Below, one piece after another: positions 9,727 through 19,877 of a stretch of 36,955 nt of DNA; within the stretch, counting starts at the first letter, position 1, and the number at the start of each line of letters is the position of its first letter. The notes below the pieces were generated by a model. The model saw only the letters and a list, made by a program, of their open reading frames with translations. It searched no databases and had not been told where the DNA came from. The position numbers and the translations under genes were made by a program. Source of the DNA: Hypsibius dujardini (taxonomy: Eukaryota > Tardigrada > Eutardigrada > Parachela > Hypsibiidae); NCBI GenBank assembly GCA_001579985.1, contig LRSR01010396.1, positions 1 to 36,955 of the forward strand. The letters run 5' to 3'.

Positions 9727-11322
9727 TTACTCCTCCCGTTTGCTAAGGAAGGCAGTCAGGCCTTTCTTCGGATCGACCGTTTTTATTTCAGGCCGTTCTA
9801 AGCTAAATACCAAATCGGTGGGATCGAGAATAAAATCCTCCGGTGGGTTGGTGATGACAAAGCGTTTGGCGGCCCGTGAGCTGTCGTCCGTAGGGTCCAT
9901 TTTGCGGTACACTCCAAGACATAGGCGCCCGAAACTGACCAGTGCATCGATAAAAAGACCCCCATATGTGCTTTCCTAAATCGAGGAGGAAGGAATCCAT
10001 TATTGTGAGATTTCGTCTGGACATCCAACCCGGAGCCTTGATCACGTACACATAGACAACGAACGCAAACGTCAACATCATCACAAAAGTACAGACAAAG
10101 ACAGACAGAGAGACAAGCAGGCAGGCAGAGAGACAGAGAGACAGACAGAAAGACAAACACACAGACAGACAGGCGGACAGGCAGGCAAATAGACACAAAG
10201 ACATGTCCACTAGAATAGCTCACCGCATGAACCGAAAGCGGGCCAGAAGAAATGGAAAACTGGTTAACCAGGACTTGATTTTTCAGCTGCGCCGGCTTTG
10301 AAATATTGGTGCCACCGATCAACCCTGAAAACCAGATGAAAGGTCCATTTAAATGAAAGCATAAATGCGTACAGTGCGCAGATCGTACCTGCTCCCTCTG
10401 CCAAGATCTTCTCTAATTCAAGCGAGGCACCCCCGAAAATCATAGTCCGAAAGACGTTTACAATGACGGGATTGAAGAACGAGGTGATCATCAGCAGATC
10501 CAGCACAGTTCCAGCGAAAGCGCGTCCGCACGCGTATGGTTGGGTCATGTAGAACTCAGTACCCGGCTTGTCGTCATCGTCTTGATCCAAAAACTGAGCA
10601 TTTGTGTCACGGACTATGTGGGGCAGGAGAATGGATCAGGCAAAACATAACAGGTTAAATAGAGAACCAAGGAGGAAAAAAGCGCTTACTGAGGTCGGTG
10701 ATAAGCGGCACTTCATATCCCGTTTGACGAGCTCGAGTCTGCATGGACTTCCTTTGCTGGTACATGCCTGTAAAAAACTTTCTTTAATGGATTCATTCCC
10801 ATCATCAAGCAAGCATCTTACTGTCAGTTTCAGAAACGGATCCCATTTCACTCGGTGCTATGTAAAAAGAACAACGTTAGTTAAAAAGTTGCCTTATGCG
10901 CGCAAAACATCGCTGGAAAGACTAACGCTGAGATGAAACCATTTCCACGGCCTCGTCTTCGGAAAATTTCATTGCACGGACGTTGAGTGTCGCCAAGATG
11001 ACGGACTTATCAATCAAGGCATTGTCCACGTTGACCATCTGAACCCCGGTACTAGGGGCTCCAAGAATAACGCACATCTTGCAAGTGTTCAAAGTGACAG
11101 ATCGTAGGTCAGCTCGATTCAGAGCAGTCCCCTGTGAATTCACCACCATTGTTAATGTTTACATAATTGATCGAGGTGAAAGTTAATTAATTACCCTGAC
11201 AATGTTGATTCGAGGTAAGTTAAGAATATACTGCCATTCCTAAAATGTAATTATAGATAAGATTGTGCACATGGTTAGATTGGCAGAAGTAAGGGTAGAC
11301 AGATAAACAGACAGACAGACGG

Positions 11323-11363
<41 letters not shown>

Positions 11364-13212
11364 TAGACAGATAGCGAGGAAGCGAGGCAGAGAGTTGGTT
11401 TAGACAAGTACATAATGGATAGACGGTCAATGTGCAGACAGTCTTATACGCATAAAGTCCCAAATCTAAACTAAACGACGCACCTTGCGCATGAAAGCGT
11501 GATCACTGAGAATCACGATGTCTCGAATCTCTTCTGGTTTGATGACAGCAGACCGCAGCGGTAGAACAAAACTATGTAGTCCTACTATCTGGGATCCTGG
11601 CGTCGAAATGACGCAAATGACAATATGACCGCTGAATTCGGCCCTCGCAGCTTGTTGGCGAGACTGTAGATTAGAGAGTAGAATAATTTTACGATTTGAA
11701 CTTTACTAGAAAACGGGATTCAGCAGTCCAACCGCCATTTGCTTACCATAAGTACTGATTCAATTGGTCGGCCCGGACACCAATGAAACATTCCTGCAAG
11801 TTTTCAGCATGGTCCTGCCGATTGAGAATCTGACAATCAAGTATTTTGCTTACCAGTTGAGTCGTATTGGGCCTGTGCTTTTTCCGGCTGGCGTTTGATG
11901 CTGCTGCCTGGGTCCACTCCCAACTGCGGTTCCGATTCTCCCTGTCCTTCAGTGATAGAACGTGCAGGCGACGTCGGGTATCGGCGAATGAATGACCAAA
12001 TTTTGCCTTCCAAGTACAGATCATCCCGTGCCCGAGTCATTTGTTGCGGAGGCGCACCGCCTCGCACCATTTTCACGAGCTCATCGTCCTCATGGGCCTC
12101 TGCTTCCACTACGGCGAAAAAGAAAACCAGTAAAATGTGGGCCTAATGCGACGCATACTACATGAAAATTATGTTCATTTGTCTTTCGCCCGCCCGTCTG
12201 CCTGCCCGTTTAAGTTTTTGCCCGCATTTATTTCTCTCTGTGTATCTGTTTGTTTGTCTGTCTGCCTGTCTGCCTGTCTGCCTGTCTGCCTGCCTGCCTG
12301 CTTGCCTTGGTGGCTGTGTACCTGTATATGTGTGTGTGTCTGTACTCTGACTTATGCATGGATAACTATATATCATTGCCTTTGTCTGATTGTCGTTCTA
12401 TCTGGCGGTTTTTGCTTCTCTAACAATGTCTACTACATACTTTGACATGCACACTTCTTGATTTGGGTGGGATCATCGACATCCCGATGGCACAGAGCGC
12501 AATAATACATGGCTCGCTCCACCTCTTCCGTAGAATCCGCAATGAAGTACCCGATACTACCGACCATTGCAATACAATCAGGAGGTGGATTGACCTGAGG
12601 CATGGTTGCCAAATCACTGGAGTCCGTTTTAATTGCGACTAGGACGATTTTCAGTCGAAGGTAGCAGAATTCACAGGCCTGCGTGAAGGTCATGCCAGCG
12701 AAGGCGTCGCTCATGCGTCGAGCATACATTTCCAATGAGGTCCCTCTGGAGTAGTCCATCAGCCAGGCATCATTATACTGTAAAAAATACAAACCCGATT
12801 AAAACAGGCACAAGACAATACTGGGCAACGGGTGCAATATCACAAATGTTGAAAGGGGCTTCCTTCTTTAGAGAGACAAAAAACCGCCTGAGGCGAAGTC
12901 GAATAATGGTGAAAACAATCTCTAGGTCTTCCCTTCAACAGCCATCAGTACACTCAGCAGATTACCTTTTTCCTTTCACTAAACGAGCGAGTCGTGAAGA
13001 AATTGGCCATCAGCGTAGAAAAGCCCGGTGCGTAACAACTTTGAGCTAGAAGACCCAGGCGTAACTCCGCAATACAAATGACGATGTCTCCGGCTTGCAC
13101 ATTCCAAGATGGAATATTTTGAAGGTAGGCCTGATGAATGAATAACATTGTCTGGGCACAAATACAGGATCGCTATTATGAGACAGGCATGTAGGGAAAC
13201 AGGCAGGCATGG

Positions 13213-13257
<45 letters not shown>

Positions 13258-15616
13258 GGCAGGCACACAGGCAGGCACACAAAGACACACAAACAGACAG
13301 ACAGATACAGACACAGACAGGCGGTTGCACAGACAAACAGACACATACCTTGTTGTGGTACTGCAACAGTTGAACAATGACCCGAGCGTCATCCTTGAAG
13401 TTCTTAATGGACACCACTCGCATGATGTTAACAGCGTCTTCCGCATCGGATTCAGCGGCAGCCTTATCGGCCACAAGAAGGGTAGCGGCAGCCTCAAATA
13501 ATTTGACACGCTAAGATTATCAAGTAAGCAAACCAATTAGTTTCTTTCAATAAAGGCCGACAAAGCCCGATGATAGAACTCCTACGTTAAGATCCATCAG
13601 GCTCAGAATGGAGCCTCGTCTGTAGTCGGCCTTGTTGAAAAATTGCTTCAACAAGCGCTCCATATTTTCATCCGGTGGCTTACTATAATAAAGCAAACAT
13701 TCTAATTAACATGCTACCCAGTTGCCATTAAAAATATATGCCAAAACTTGCGTACTCTCCAAGAATGACGATGCGGAAGTGGTCACTGATATCGCGATCC
13801 GGATGGTAGAACTCTCTGAGAAAGGCACCAATGGAACTGGCCGTGACATGTCCGGAAATGATGATGTGCCTACAGAGTGGATGTACAAGATGGAAGAAGA
13901 TACTCTAAACAGGGCCATGTTTTGTTGGTTGAAAGGCATACAAAAATCGTTCAGGTGCAATATAATCCTTGTCATATTCAGGTGTGATCCGGAGTAGGGC
14001 GATAATTTGTGGTATGGCCCGACCAATGATACCCTAAATTCACGAGGTGAGGGGAGTAACTTAAGTAATTACTGAATCATCGCCGGCAGCAGAACACATC
14101 ACATTCCAAAATTTGTTGTTTTTTGCTTACCAAAGCCACCAGTTGGAAAGCGTAAATGATAAGCTTGCCGAGCATGGTCATGACACGAATACCGCTCAAG
14201 TCGATGAGGGTCACTTTTCCGTACAGGTAGAGGAAGCAGCGCCAAAAGGAGACCTGCTGTCCATCGTACACCCCTTCGTCCACAAGGGGATAGAAATCGC
14301 CCACATTCTCCACCTGCGAAGAGAAGAAGCCCTTAGGATGCCCGCAAATTGAGTTAACGTGCATTAAAATCTTACGAGGTGCAGGAAACCCGCAGCGATC
14401 ATGAGAGTGATGATGACCAACAGGACCAAATAAGTTAGCTTGACGCTGTTTGCTGTCTTGAAGGCGCCTCGGTTTGCCAGAATCTCCACCAGCCAAAGGA
14501 AGTTGTACGCACGCAGGAAAGTGAAACCTAAAATCAGAATGAATGTCAGCTTCGATATCATCCAGTAAATTCACCCACCAGCCAGACATAACAAAGACGG
14601 ACACACAAGCAGACCTGCACAGTATAAAGCAACAGCACATAATAAGACATTTTTATGAAGATGCAGACAGGCAGAAAACTCGATGAGATTTCAGTAAATG
14701 CGCCGAGAAAACATACCCGTAAAATAGCGGTTCAGGAAAACCTGAATGATCACCGACGGAATGCAGAAGTAATCAATCAGGGAATAAGGATCCACCAAGA
14801 CTTTCATCTTTTTCTCGCTCCCGATTAGCTGCGGCATCAAATACTCATAAAAAAACATGATGGACGGAAACTCTTAATCAGCTCGCAGACACATACCCGA
14901 ATGACAAAGTAAAAGAGTAGAAAGACATTAGCCAAGAAGTCCAGAATCTGTTGGGCGTTGGGCAGCGTTCCGCAAATCTCCACGGAGGGGACGTCTCTAA
15001 GGTCAAACGATTACTCATGAAAGAACATGGAAACGCAGAACGTTAGGCACTTACATTGACACAACTCCCAGGTAGCAGACCAAGGAAAGAGTGGAGCAAA
15101 ACACACCCGCTATCATCTAAAAGTAATGATATACGGATTCCATTCAGAAACTTGGATGGGGCAAAATCTTGCTGGTTAGTTTGAAAATCTTATCGTACAG
15201 TACCATGTTCTGTCCGTGCTTGGTCTGCGGGGATGAAGCTTCGCCAATCCATTTCATAACTTTCGTTTGGTTCTCTTTGGCCAGCACTAGTGCTTTGATC
15301 TTATCCAGATGCGGCGTTTTCGGGGCTGCGTCGATTTCCTCATCCTCATCTTCCAAACTTTCGTATTCTTTTTTCATCATGATCTTCCGCATGAAAAGCC
15401 GTTTCAGAACGATGTAAAGGACAAAACACAGTGCAAGTACAGGAATTATGAAACCAGTCCCGATGTAGACACCGATCATGGAGGGTCTCCCGATCAGATA
15501 GCATGGTGCCGGCAACCTGCATGAATGAGTGTGCAAGAACATGGTTTTATCAGGATGTCCATCTACCTGTCTGTTTGTCAGTCAGTCAGTCAGTCAGTCA
15601 GTCAGTTAGTCAGTCA

Positions 15617-15672
<56 letters not shown>

Positions 15673-16126
15673 GCCTGCCTGCCTGCCCGCCTGTCTCATT
15701 GTCAGTCTCTCTGTATCCTGCCTGCCTCCCTGTGTCCTGTTTGGAAGTCAGATTTTTTAGAATCTTCACAGCAACTTACGTCACATTGCCGGTATCGTGC
15801 TTGGCCGATTTGGTAGATGTCTCCGGATTAACAAGGATCTCCGTTGTTGCTTCCAGAAGGTGGTTCGTTATCTCCGTAATAATGCCTTCCGCAATCGTAG
15901 CTGCTGTAACATGTTGATACTCCTGTGGTTCTTCAATTACGGAGCCTTGACCGGGTGCCTGGTAGGGTCCCTGGCGTTGCCCTCCACCCTGCTGCCATCC
16001 TCCTCCACCTTGGCCACGTCCGCCCTGCCGAGCCGCCATTCCATCGCTAGGACCTGGCCAATTTCCTCCGCCCCCGCCTCCTACTCCTGCACCTCCTGCA
16101 CCTCCTCCTCCACGCTGATAATTCAT
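9727..16126 (-). CDS. Slo1/BK-type channel protein with degenerate selectivity filter, 23 exons, 1223 aa
   Basis: Exons (minus strand): 16126-15780, 15516-15204, 15116-15055, 14996-14897, 14843-14717, 14527-14376, 14313-14131, 14033-13942, 13869-13756, 13682-13586, 13510-13349, 13130-12966, 12777-12441, 12108-11854, 11793-11747, 11663-11484, 11239-11195, 11131-10927, 10857-10822, 10767-10690, 10613-10389, 10324-10224, 9975-9727. Every junction is GT-AG and the sum is 1223 codons plus TAA. Domain order is that of BK (Slo1): Gly-rich N-terminus (1-115), S0 (about 129-153), S1-S4, S5 ending [10 protein letters not shown], pore region, S6, RCK1 ([12 protein letters not shown] from 460), CXXCH motif 731-735, linker, RCK2 and calcium bowl (about 1039-1052), C-terminal KRFVITNPP. 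Human Slo1 is about 1113-1236 aa. The pore lacks the K+ filter and S4 lacks two arginines (separate entries), while both Ca2+ sites are kept. Ion conduction is therefore doubtful. A Ca2+-responsive regulatory subunit or altered-selectivity channel is my inference. The small exons 17 and 19 are the least certain. Confidence 0.93.
10091..10204. repeat. Degenerate CAGA/CAGG array in a Slo1-like intron
   Basis: Imperfect CAGA, CAGG and GAGA tetranucleotides fill the intron between exons 22 and 23 of the Slo1-like gene, ending about 20 bp from the donor of exon 22. Confidence 0.9.
10555..10596 (-). other. Calcium bowl of the Slo1-like protein, coordinating residues retained
   Basis: Residues 1039-1052 read [14 protein letters not shown], compared with [14 protein letters not shown] in human Slo1. 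The positions known to bind Ca2+ there (Q889, D892, D895, D897) correspond to Q1039, D1042, D1045 and D1047 and are all kept. The fifth Asp of the run is Lys and the later Asp is Gly, neither a side-chain ligand in the published site. Confidence 0.85.
11297..11373. repeat. CAGA tetranucleotide array in a Slo1-like intron
   Basis: The array has about 18 units of CAGA with a few CGGA and TAGA variants, in the intron between exons 16 and 17. Confidence 0.95.
12234..12306. repeat. TCTG/CCTG array in a Slo1-like intron
   Basis: Alternating TCTG and CCTG units lie in the intron between exons 13 and 14, in the opposite strand orientation to the arrays at 10091 and 11297. Confidence 0.9.
13199..13345. 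repeat. CAGA/CAGG array in a Slo1-like intron
   Basis: The core 13215-13258 is near-perfect CAGA, with degenerate flanks nearly reaching the donor of exon 11 at 13348. Confidence 0.95.
14191..14208 (-). other. Degenerate K+ selectivity filter (LIDLSG in place of TVGYGD)
   Basis: Exon 7 aligns gap-free between the conserved Trp-x-Cys of the pore helix and the Leu-Gly-(Arg/Lys)-Leu at the start of S6: 28 residues in both this protein and BK. At the filter (residues 403-408) the BK sequence TVGYGD is LIDLSG. The flanking VENVGD motif and the S6 IPQII (BK VPEII) are present. The introns on both sides (62 and 97 bp) are too short to hide an alternative exon with a normal filter. Confidence 0.92.
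14502..14522 (-). other. S4 segment with two voltage-sensing arginines replaced
   Basis: Residues 319-325 (TFLRAYN) align to BK RFLRALR. The BK positions R207, R210 and R213 correspond to T319, R322 and N325. R213 is the principal gating charge in BK and is Asn here. Confidence 0.85.
15576..15735. repeat. CAGT then TCTG tetranucleotide arrays, Slo1-like intron 1
   Basis: About ten CAGT units (about 15578-15616) switch into about 14 TCTG units (about 15617-15672) and then decay to CCTG. This occupies most of the 263-bp intron between exons 1 and 2. Confidence 0.95.
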
Positions 16127-19100
16127 ACTTTAGATCTTACAAAAAAGAGGCCCGACCATGCATGAGACGCAGGGTGTGCAACCTAAGGCATAAACGGCAA
16201 GCAACTCTGCTGAATTCGGTAAAACAATTTTTTAGGACGAATGTCTACTGTTTTACGGTGAGGCTTCGGCAACGTTCCATTCAACCATGCGGCAGTTCTA
16301 CTAATGCAATGACCGGAGGCGGGAAATATTTTTTCAAATAAGCCCGAAGGGCGTCTCCAGCAAGACCTACCGCCAGCAGAGCCATTGCAAATGTTGAGCA
16401 GACGAGACGCAGCAACGGTGAATTTGTCCTTCAGGTGCTTTCCGGTATGCGGTCCACAAGCCTTATTCAATCAGGGGTGGAGAAGTCGAACGGTTGCCCT
16501 GAAGGCGAGAGAAGCGGCACATCGTAAAATAACAATAACTCGAAAAGGTATACGGTACCGTAATTGGTAAAACACAAAGCAACGCCGGTATGGAATGCAG
16601 GGTAGAATACTGGGGACCGTAATACTATCTCACGTAGCGCCATCTACAGGAGCGACTTGCTACAGTCTGCCTTCTTTCGGCTCTAACTTGGACCACCAAA
16701 TTGGTTTCATCAACACAAGTCTGTAATCTCTACATGTAGGGTCAATTCCTACTGCTTTGACAGACAGGCTGAATGCCAATCAGAAAAGGTTCACTGGGCC
16801 TACGCCAACTGAATGAGTCATGCGGTGACTAGTTTGTTGGGGTTCGTCGCTCTGCTGGTGTGAACTGAAAACAAATCCGCAGTCGCAGGCGCAACTCCAG
16901 TATCTTTCCATTTTTCAACGTGATACACTCATCCTGGCTCCTCCATCCAGCGATCTTTTCCACGGCAAAACTCTTGGGGAATCCGTTTTTCATGCCATCT
17001 TCTCTACAGTGACATGATATCCAATAAAACACGACGCACCGTCAACTGGATTACGTAACCGGAGGAGCTCCCCGTCAAGGTCGCTGGTGAATTTTTCGTC
17101 GTCTTCCATATTTGTTTGCCCTGGTGAGTTCAGAACGTTCGCGGCGGTTCTTTTCCCGGTGGTTTGGTGGAAATCGAAATGGCCCGCGAGAATTTTACCA
17201 AAATTACAGGGACGGTGATTTCTCTTGAATTCTTGTTTTGACATTTTCACCACTTTGGAAAGTAAGGTGCCCCTCCCCCGCCTCGCGTGTGAAATTGGTT
17301 TTCGGGAATATTTTTAGATTAGTCCCATCGAAAGGGAATTGAGTTTTCGATTGCGAGTTATGGGCGCCGCTGGAGATGAGCGAAGGCTTTCTCGTAGACG
17401 GTTTTAAGTTTGAAGAGACGAGGCTGACGCACGGAGTTGACTTACTTTCTCCGGCGATGAACGGACGGACCGGTTCGTCATCACTTGGTGCGCTGCACAT
17501 GTTCACGGGGAGTGGGTCAGCTCGGGAGTCCAGACGGCAGAGAAGGAAGCGGATGGGAAATAATTGGAATTTAATCCGCCCTCTTGGGAGCAGTGCAAAG
17601 CGCAGAAAATATCCATTCTACATCGAGTGCGTCGCAATTTGAAGGCCAATTTTTTAAACACCCAATTTCTTTGTTTTGAAATAATTCTCAAATGAAGAAT
17701 TGGTTTTTTATTAAATTGGGAAATGTATCTTGAAGGCAGCGAAGTAGGTCAGGGTGCGATTTGGATTTCAGGAGCAGATGGTCAAACGTAAACAATGGAG
17801 TGCAAATTCCATTGCGCAGCCCGTTTTTGCCTGTGCCATCTACTGGTAGCTAAGCATGCTCCGTGAGTCGTGAGCGTGGGGAGATATTTGCAATCGTAAC
17901 TAATTTTAATTTGTATTTACTTCTTTCAAAACATTCTGATCGATTTGACGTCTTCGTATCGTGTATTACACATCACAATCCTAGGGGAATCACCCGAAAT
18001 CGATCGAAGCCTCGCTCCCCCGGACCCCCAGGGGACTCCCCGCAGACCCCCAGGGGACTTGTCAATTCGCATGTTGAGAGTGTGTAGTATGTATGTATAT
18101 CCGTCTCGAAAATAATACAGCGCTTCTTTAATTATTCCATAAAAAAGCCACGCGTTATGCGCGGACCAGTTTGTCCGTTTGCCTCCTCCTCCTCCTCCTC
18201 TTCTGTCGCTGTAATCTCTCGATACCTTTACAGTATCGTACTAGAGCACACAGCGCAGTCGTTGTCTGCGTCGTTCCCAGAGCCTCGACTTCTACTGTAG
18301 TACTACAGTAGTAACAAGGTCTACTGTGTGTAGGATAGACTGTGTGTGTGAGGGGGGGGGCTTGTGTGGGGATGTGGGATCGTGGCTTCCGGGGGTGTGT
18401 CCGTTGCCGTAGTCTCAGCAGTCAGGCAACAAGAACTTCGTTCGTCATGTGTGTGTGTGTGTGTGTGTATGTGTCTGCCTTATCAGGCAACCTGCACCGT
18501 GTGTGTGTGTGTCTGCCACTTTAGGGGCTCGTCAGTCAGGCAAAGTCACACAGCGAGCCACATTGTAAAATGCAGCTGGTTTTATCGGTCCACCGGCTCG
18601 CTGCAGGGTTGTCTGTAGTTGCAGGCAGCGTTGCATGATGATCATGCATTGAGTTTCAGCGCAATCGATGCTTTTGTGATTGCTGAGCTTGTGTGTGTGT
18701 GTGTGTGTGGTGTAGCTGCCAGCGAGCGCACGAATAGCCGATCGGCCAAGTCCGTGCCAGCAGAGACTGCAATTCAGCTGCTGCTGCTGCTTTCTCCACG
18801 GCGACAACTTGAAATCGCATTTCCTCCGCTTCGATCTGTGAACTACGAGGCTGGGGCTTACAGCGCTGCACTTCTCTGGCATCGTTTTCTCACGTGAAGA
18901 CAGCCGGAGAGCTCCGCTGAAAAGAGTGACTCCTGAGTTTTTTTAGCCCGACGTCTTGGCTCCAATGGATATTGACTTGCGCCCTTGAAGCGTGGTTTAG
19001 AGTGGGGCTTTTCAGTTCGACTGTCGAAAGCACCTCCTTCGTAAGGACTGCTGGAGGAACTTATTTCAGCTGCTTTGACAGCGGTGAATTGTATGTCTTT

Positions 19101-19877
19101 GTGCGAGGGCATATCAGCGTCTGTTTTTGCACATTCCGTGTAGGATCAGGGCTTAATATTTGCTCTCAATCCGTCTTGTGGCTTTTTTCTTCATTTTTTC
19201 CCCCATCGTAATCTTCTATCTTTATCTTGCAGAAAAAGCACAAGGAGCTGCGGAAGTTTCATCATTTATCACGGCTGGTGTGTGTACGTGGGAGTGCAGA
19301 GCGGAAGTTTGGCGATCTGATCGGATTAAATCGCTGTCCCGGCCCCACGAACATCTCCACTGCCGACTACTACACGACATAAATTCCATCACCGAACTGA
19401 CCTGACCTACAATTCTGCTGCCTGCCTGACACGACCAACGGAGAGTGCGTTTCCCCCCCCCTCCCCGGTTTCGTGGACGGACACACGAGGGTTGTGTTGG
19501 AGGGCAGTGCCACGCACACGACCGCGCGGAAGCAAGCTGCGCTCGCGCTCTCTCTCTCTCTTTCAGTACACTCTCTCGCTCTGCTCGAGAGATCGTCATC
19601 GTCTGTTCACTCCTTCCATTCGGCGTGGTTGTTGTGGATTTTCACTTGTGTCTGTCTTGTGGCTGTGTCGTCGTTGTGTGTGTGTGAGTGTGTGTGTGTG
19701 TGACTCTTCGTGCGGCACGTCTTCACAGCACCACCGTCATCGGACGCCACCGTCTCCTCCACTAGTAGTCTGACCGACCTGACCTGCAGTTTTGATCATC
19801 GAATCACTTGCAAATTGATCGAGGGAAGGGTGCGTTTTGTCAGGGGGAATTGTTGTGTGAATTTTCGGTGGGGTAAA
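16127..19877. other. Interval between the divergent Slo1-like and RNF38/44-like genes
   Basis: No recognisable protein. Minus-strand open stretches at 16829-17506 look mildly coding-like (one begins MEDDEKFTSDLDGELLRLR near 17110, and a strong donor GTAAGT starts at 17453), and could be unrecognised exons or upstream exons of the Slo1-like gene. Evidence is too thin for a gene call. From about 18170 rightwards the sequence carries CTC and GT runs and candidate splice acceptors (TTATCTTGCAG near 19230, TCTTTCAG near 19566), as expected for leader exons of the RNF38/44-like gene. A perfect 20-bp palindrome lies at 18292-18311. Confidence 0.5.
18292..18311. repeat. Perfect 20-bp palindrome
   Basis: CTACTGTAGTACTACAGTAG equals its own reverse complement. 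It lies about 1.6 kb upstream of the RNF38/44-like start codon, in the presumed promoter and leader zone. Confidence 0.9.

Noticed and set aside
13349-15516. Possible ryanodine or IP3 receptor from first sight of the transmembrane exons
   Set aside because: Joined exons match Slo1 in order: S0, VENVGD, the RCK1 GH motif, QYHNK, NIPSWN, calcium bowl and RFVITNPP.
9727-16126. Treating the filterless Slo1-like gene as a pseudogene
   Set aside because: No stop, frameshift or broken splice site was found in 23 exons, and both Ca2+ sites are intact, unlike the helicase copy nearby.
19710-19877. An N-terminal extension of the RNF38/44-like protein starting at 19710
   Set aside because: The frame is open, but its first codon is GTG and there is no ATG before 19878.
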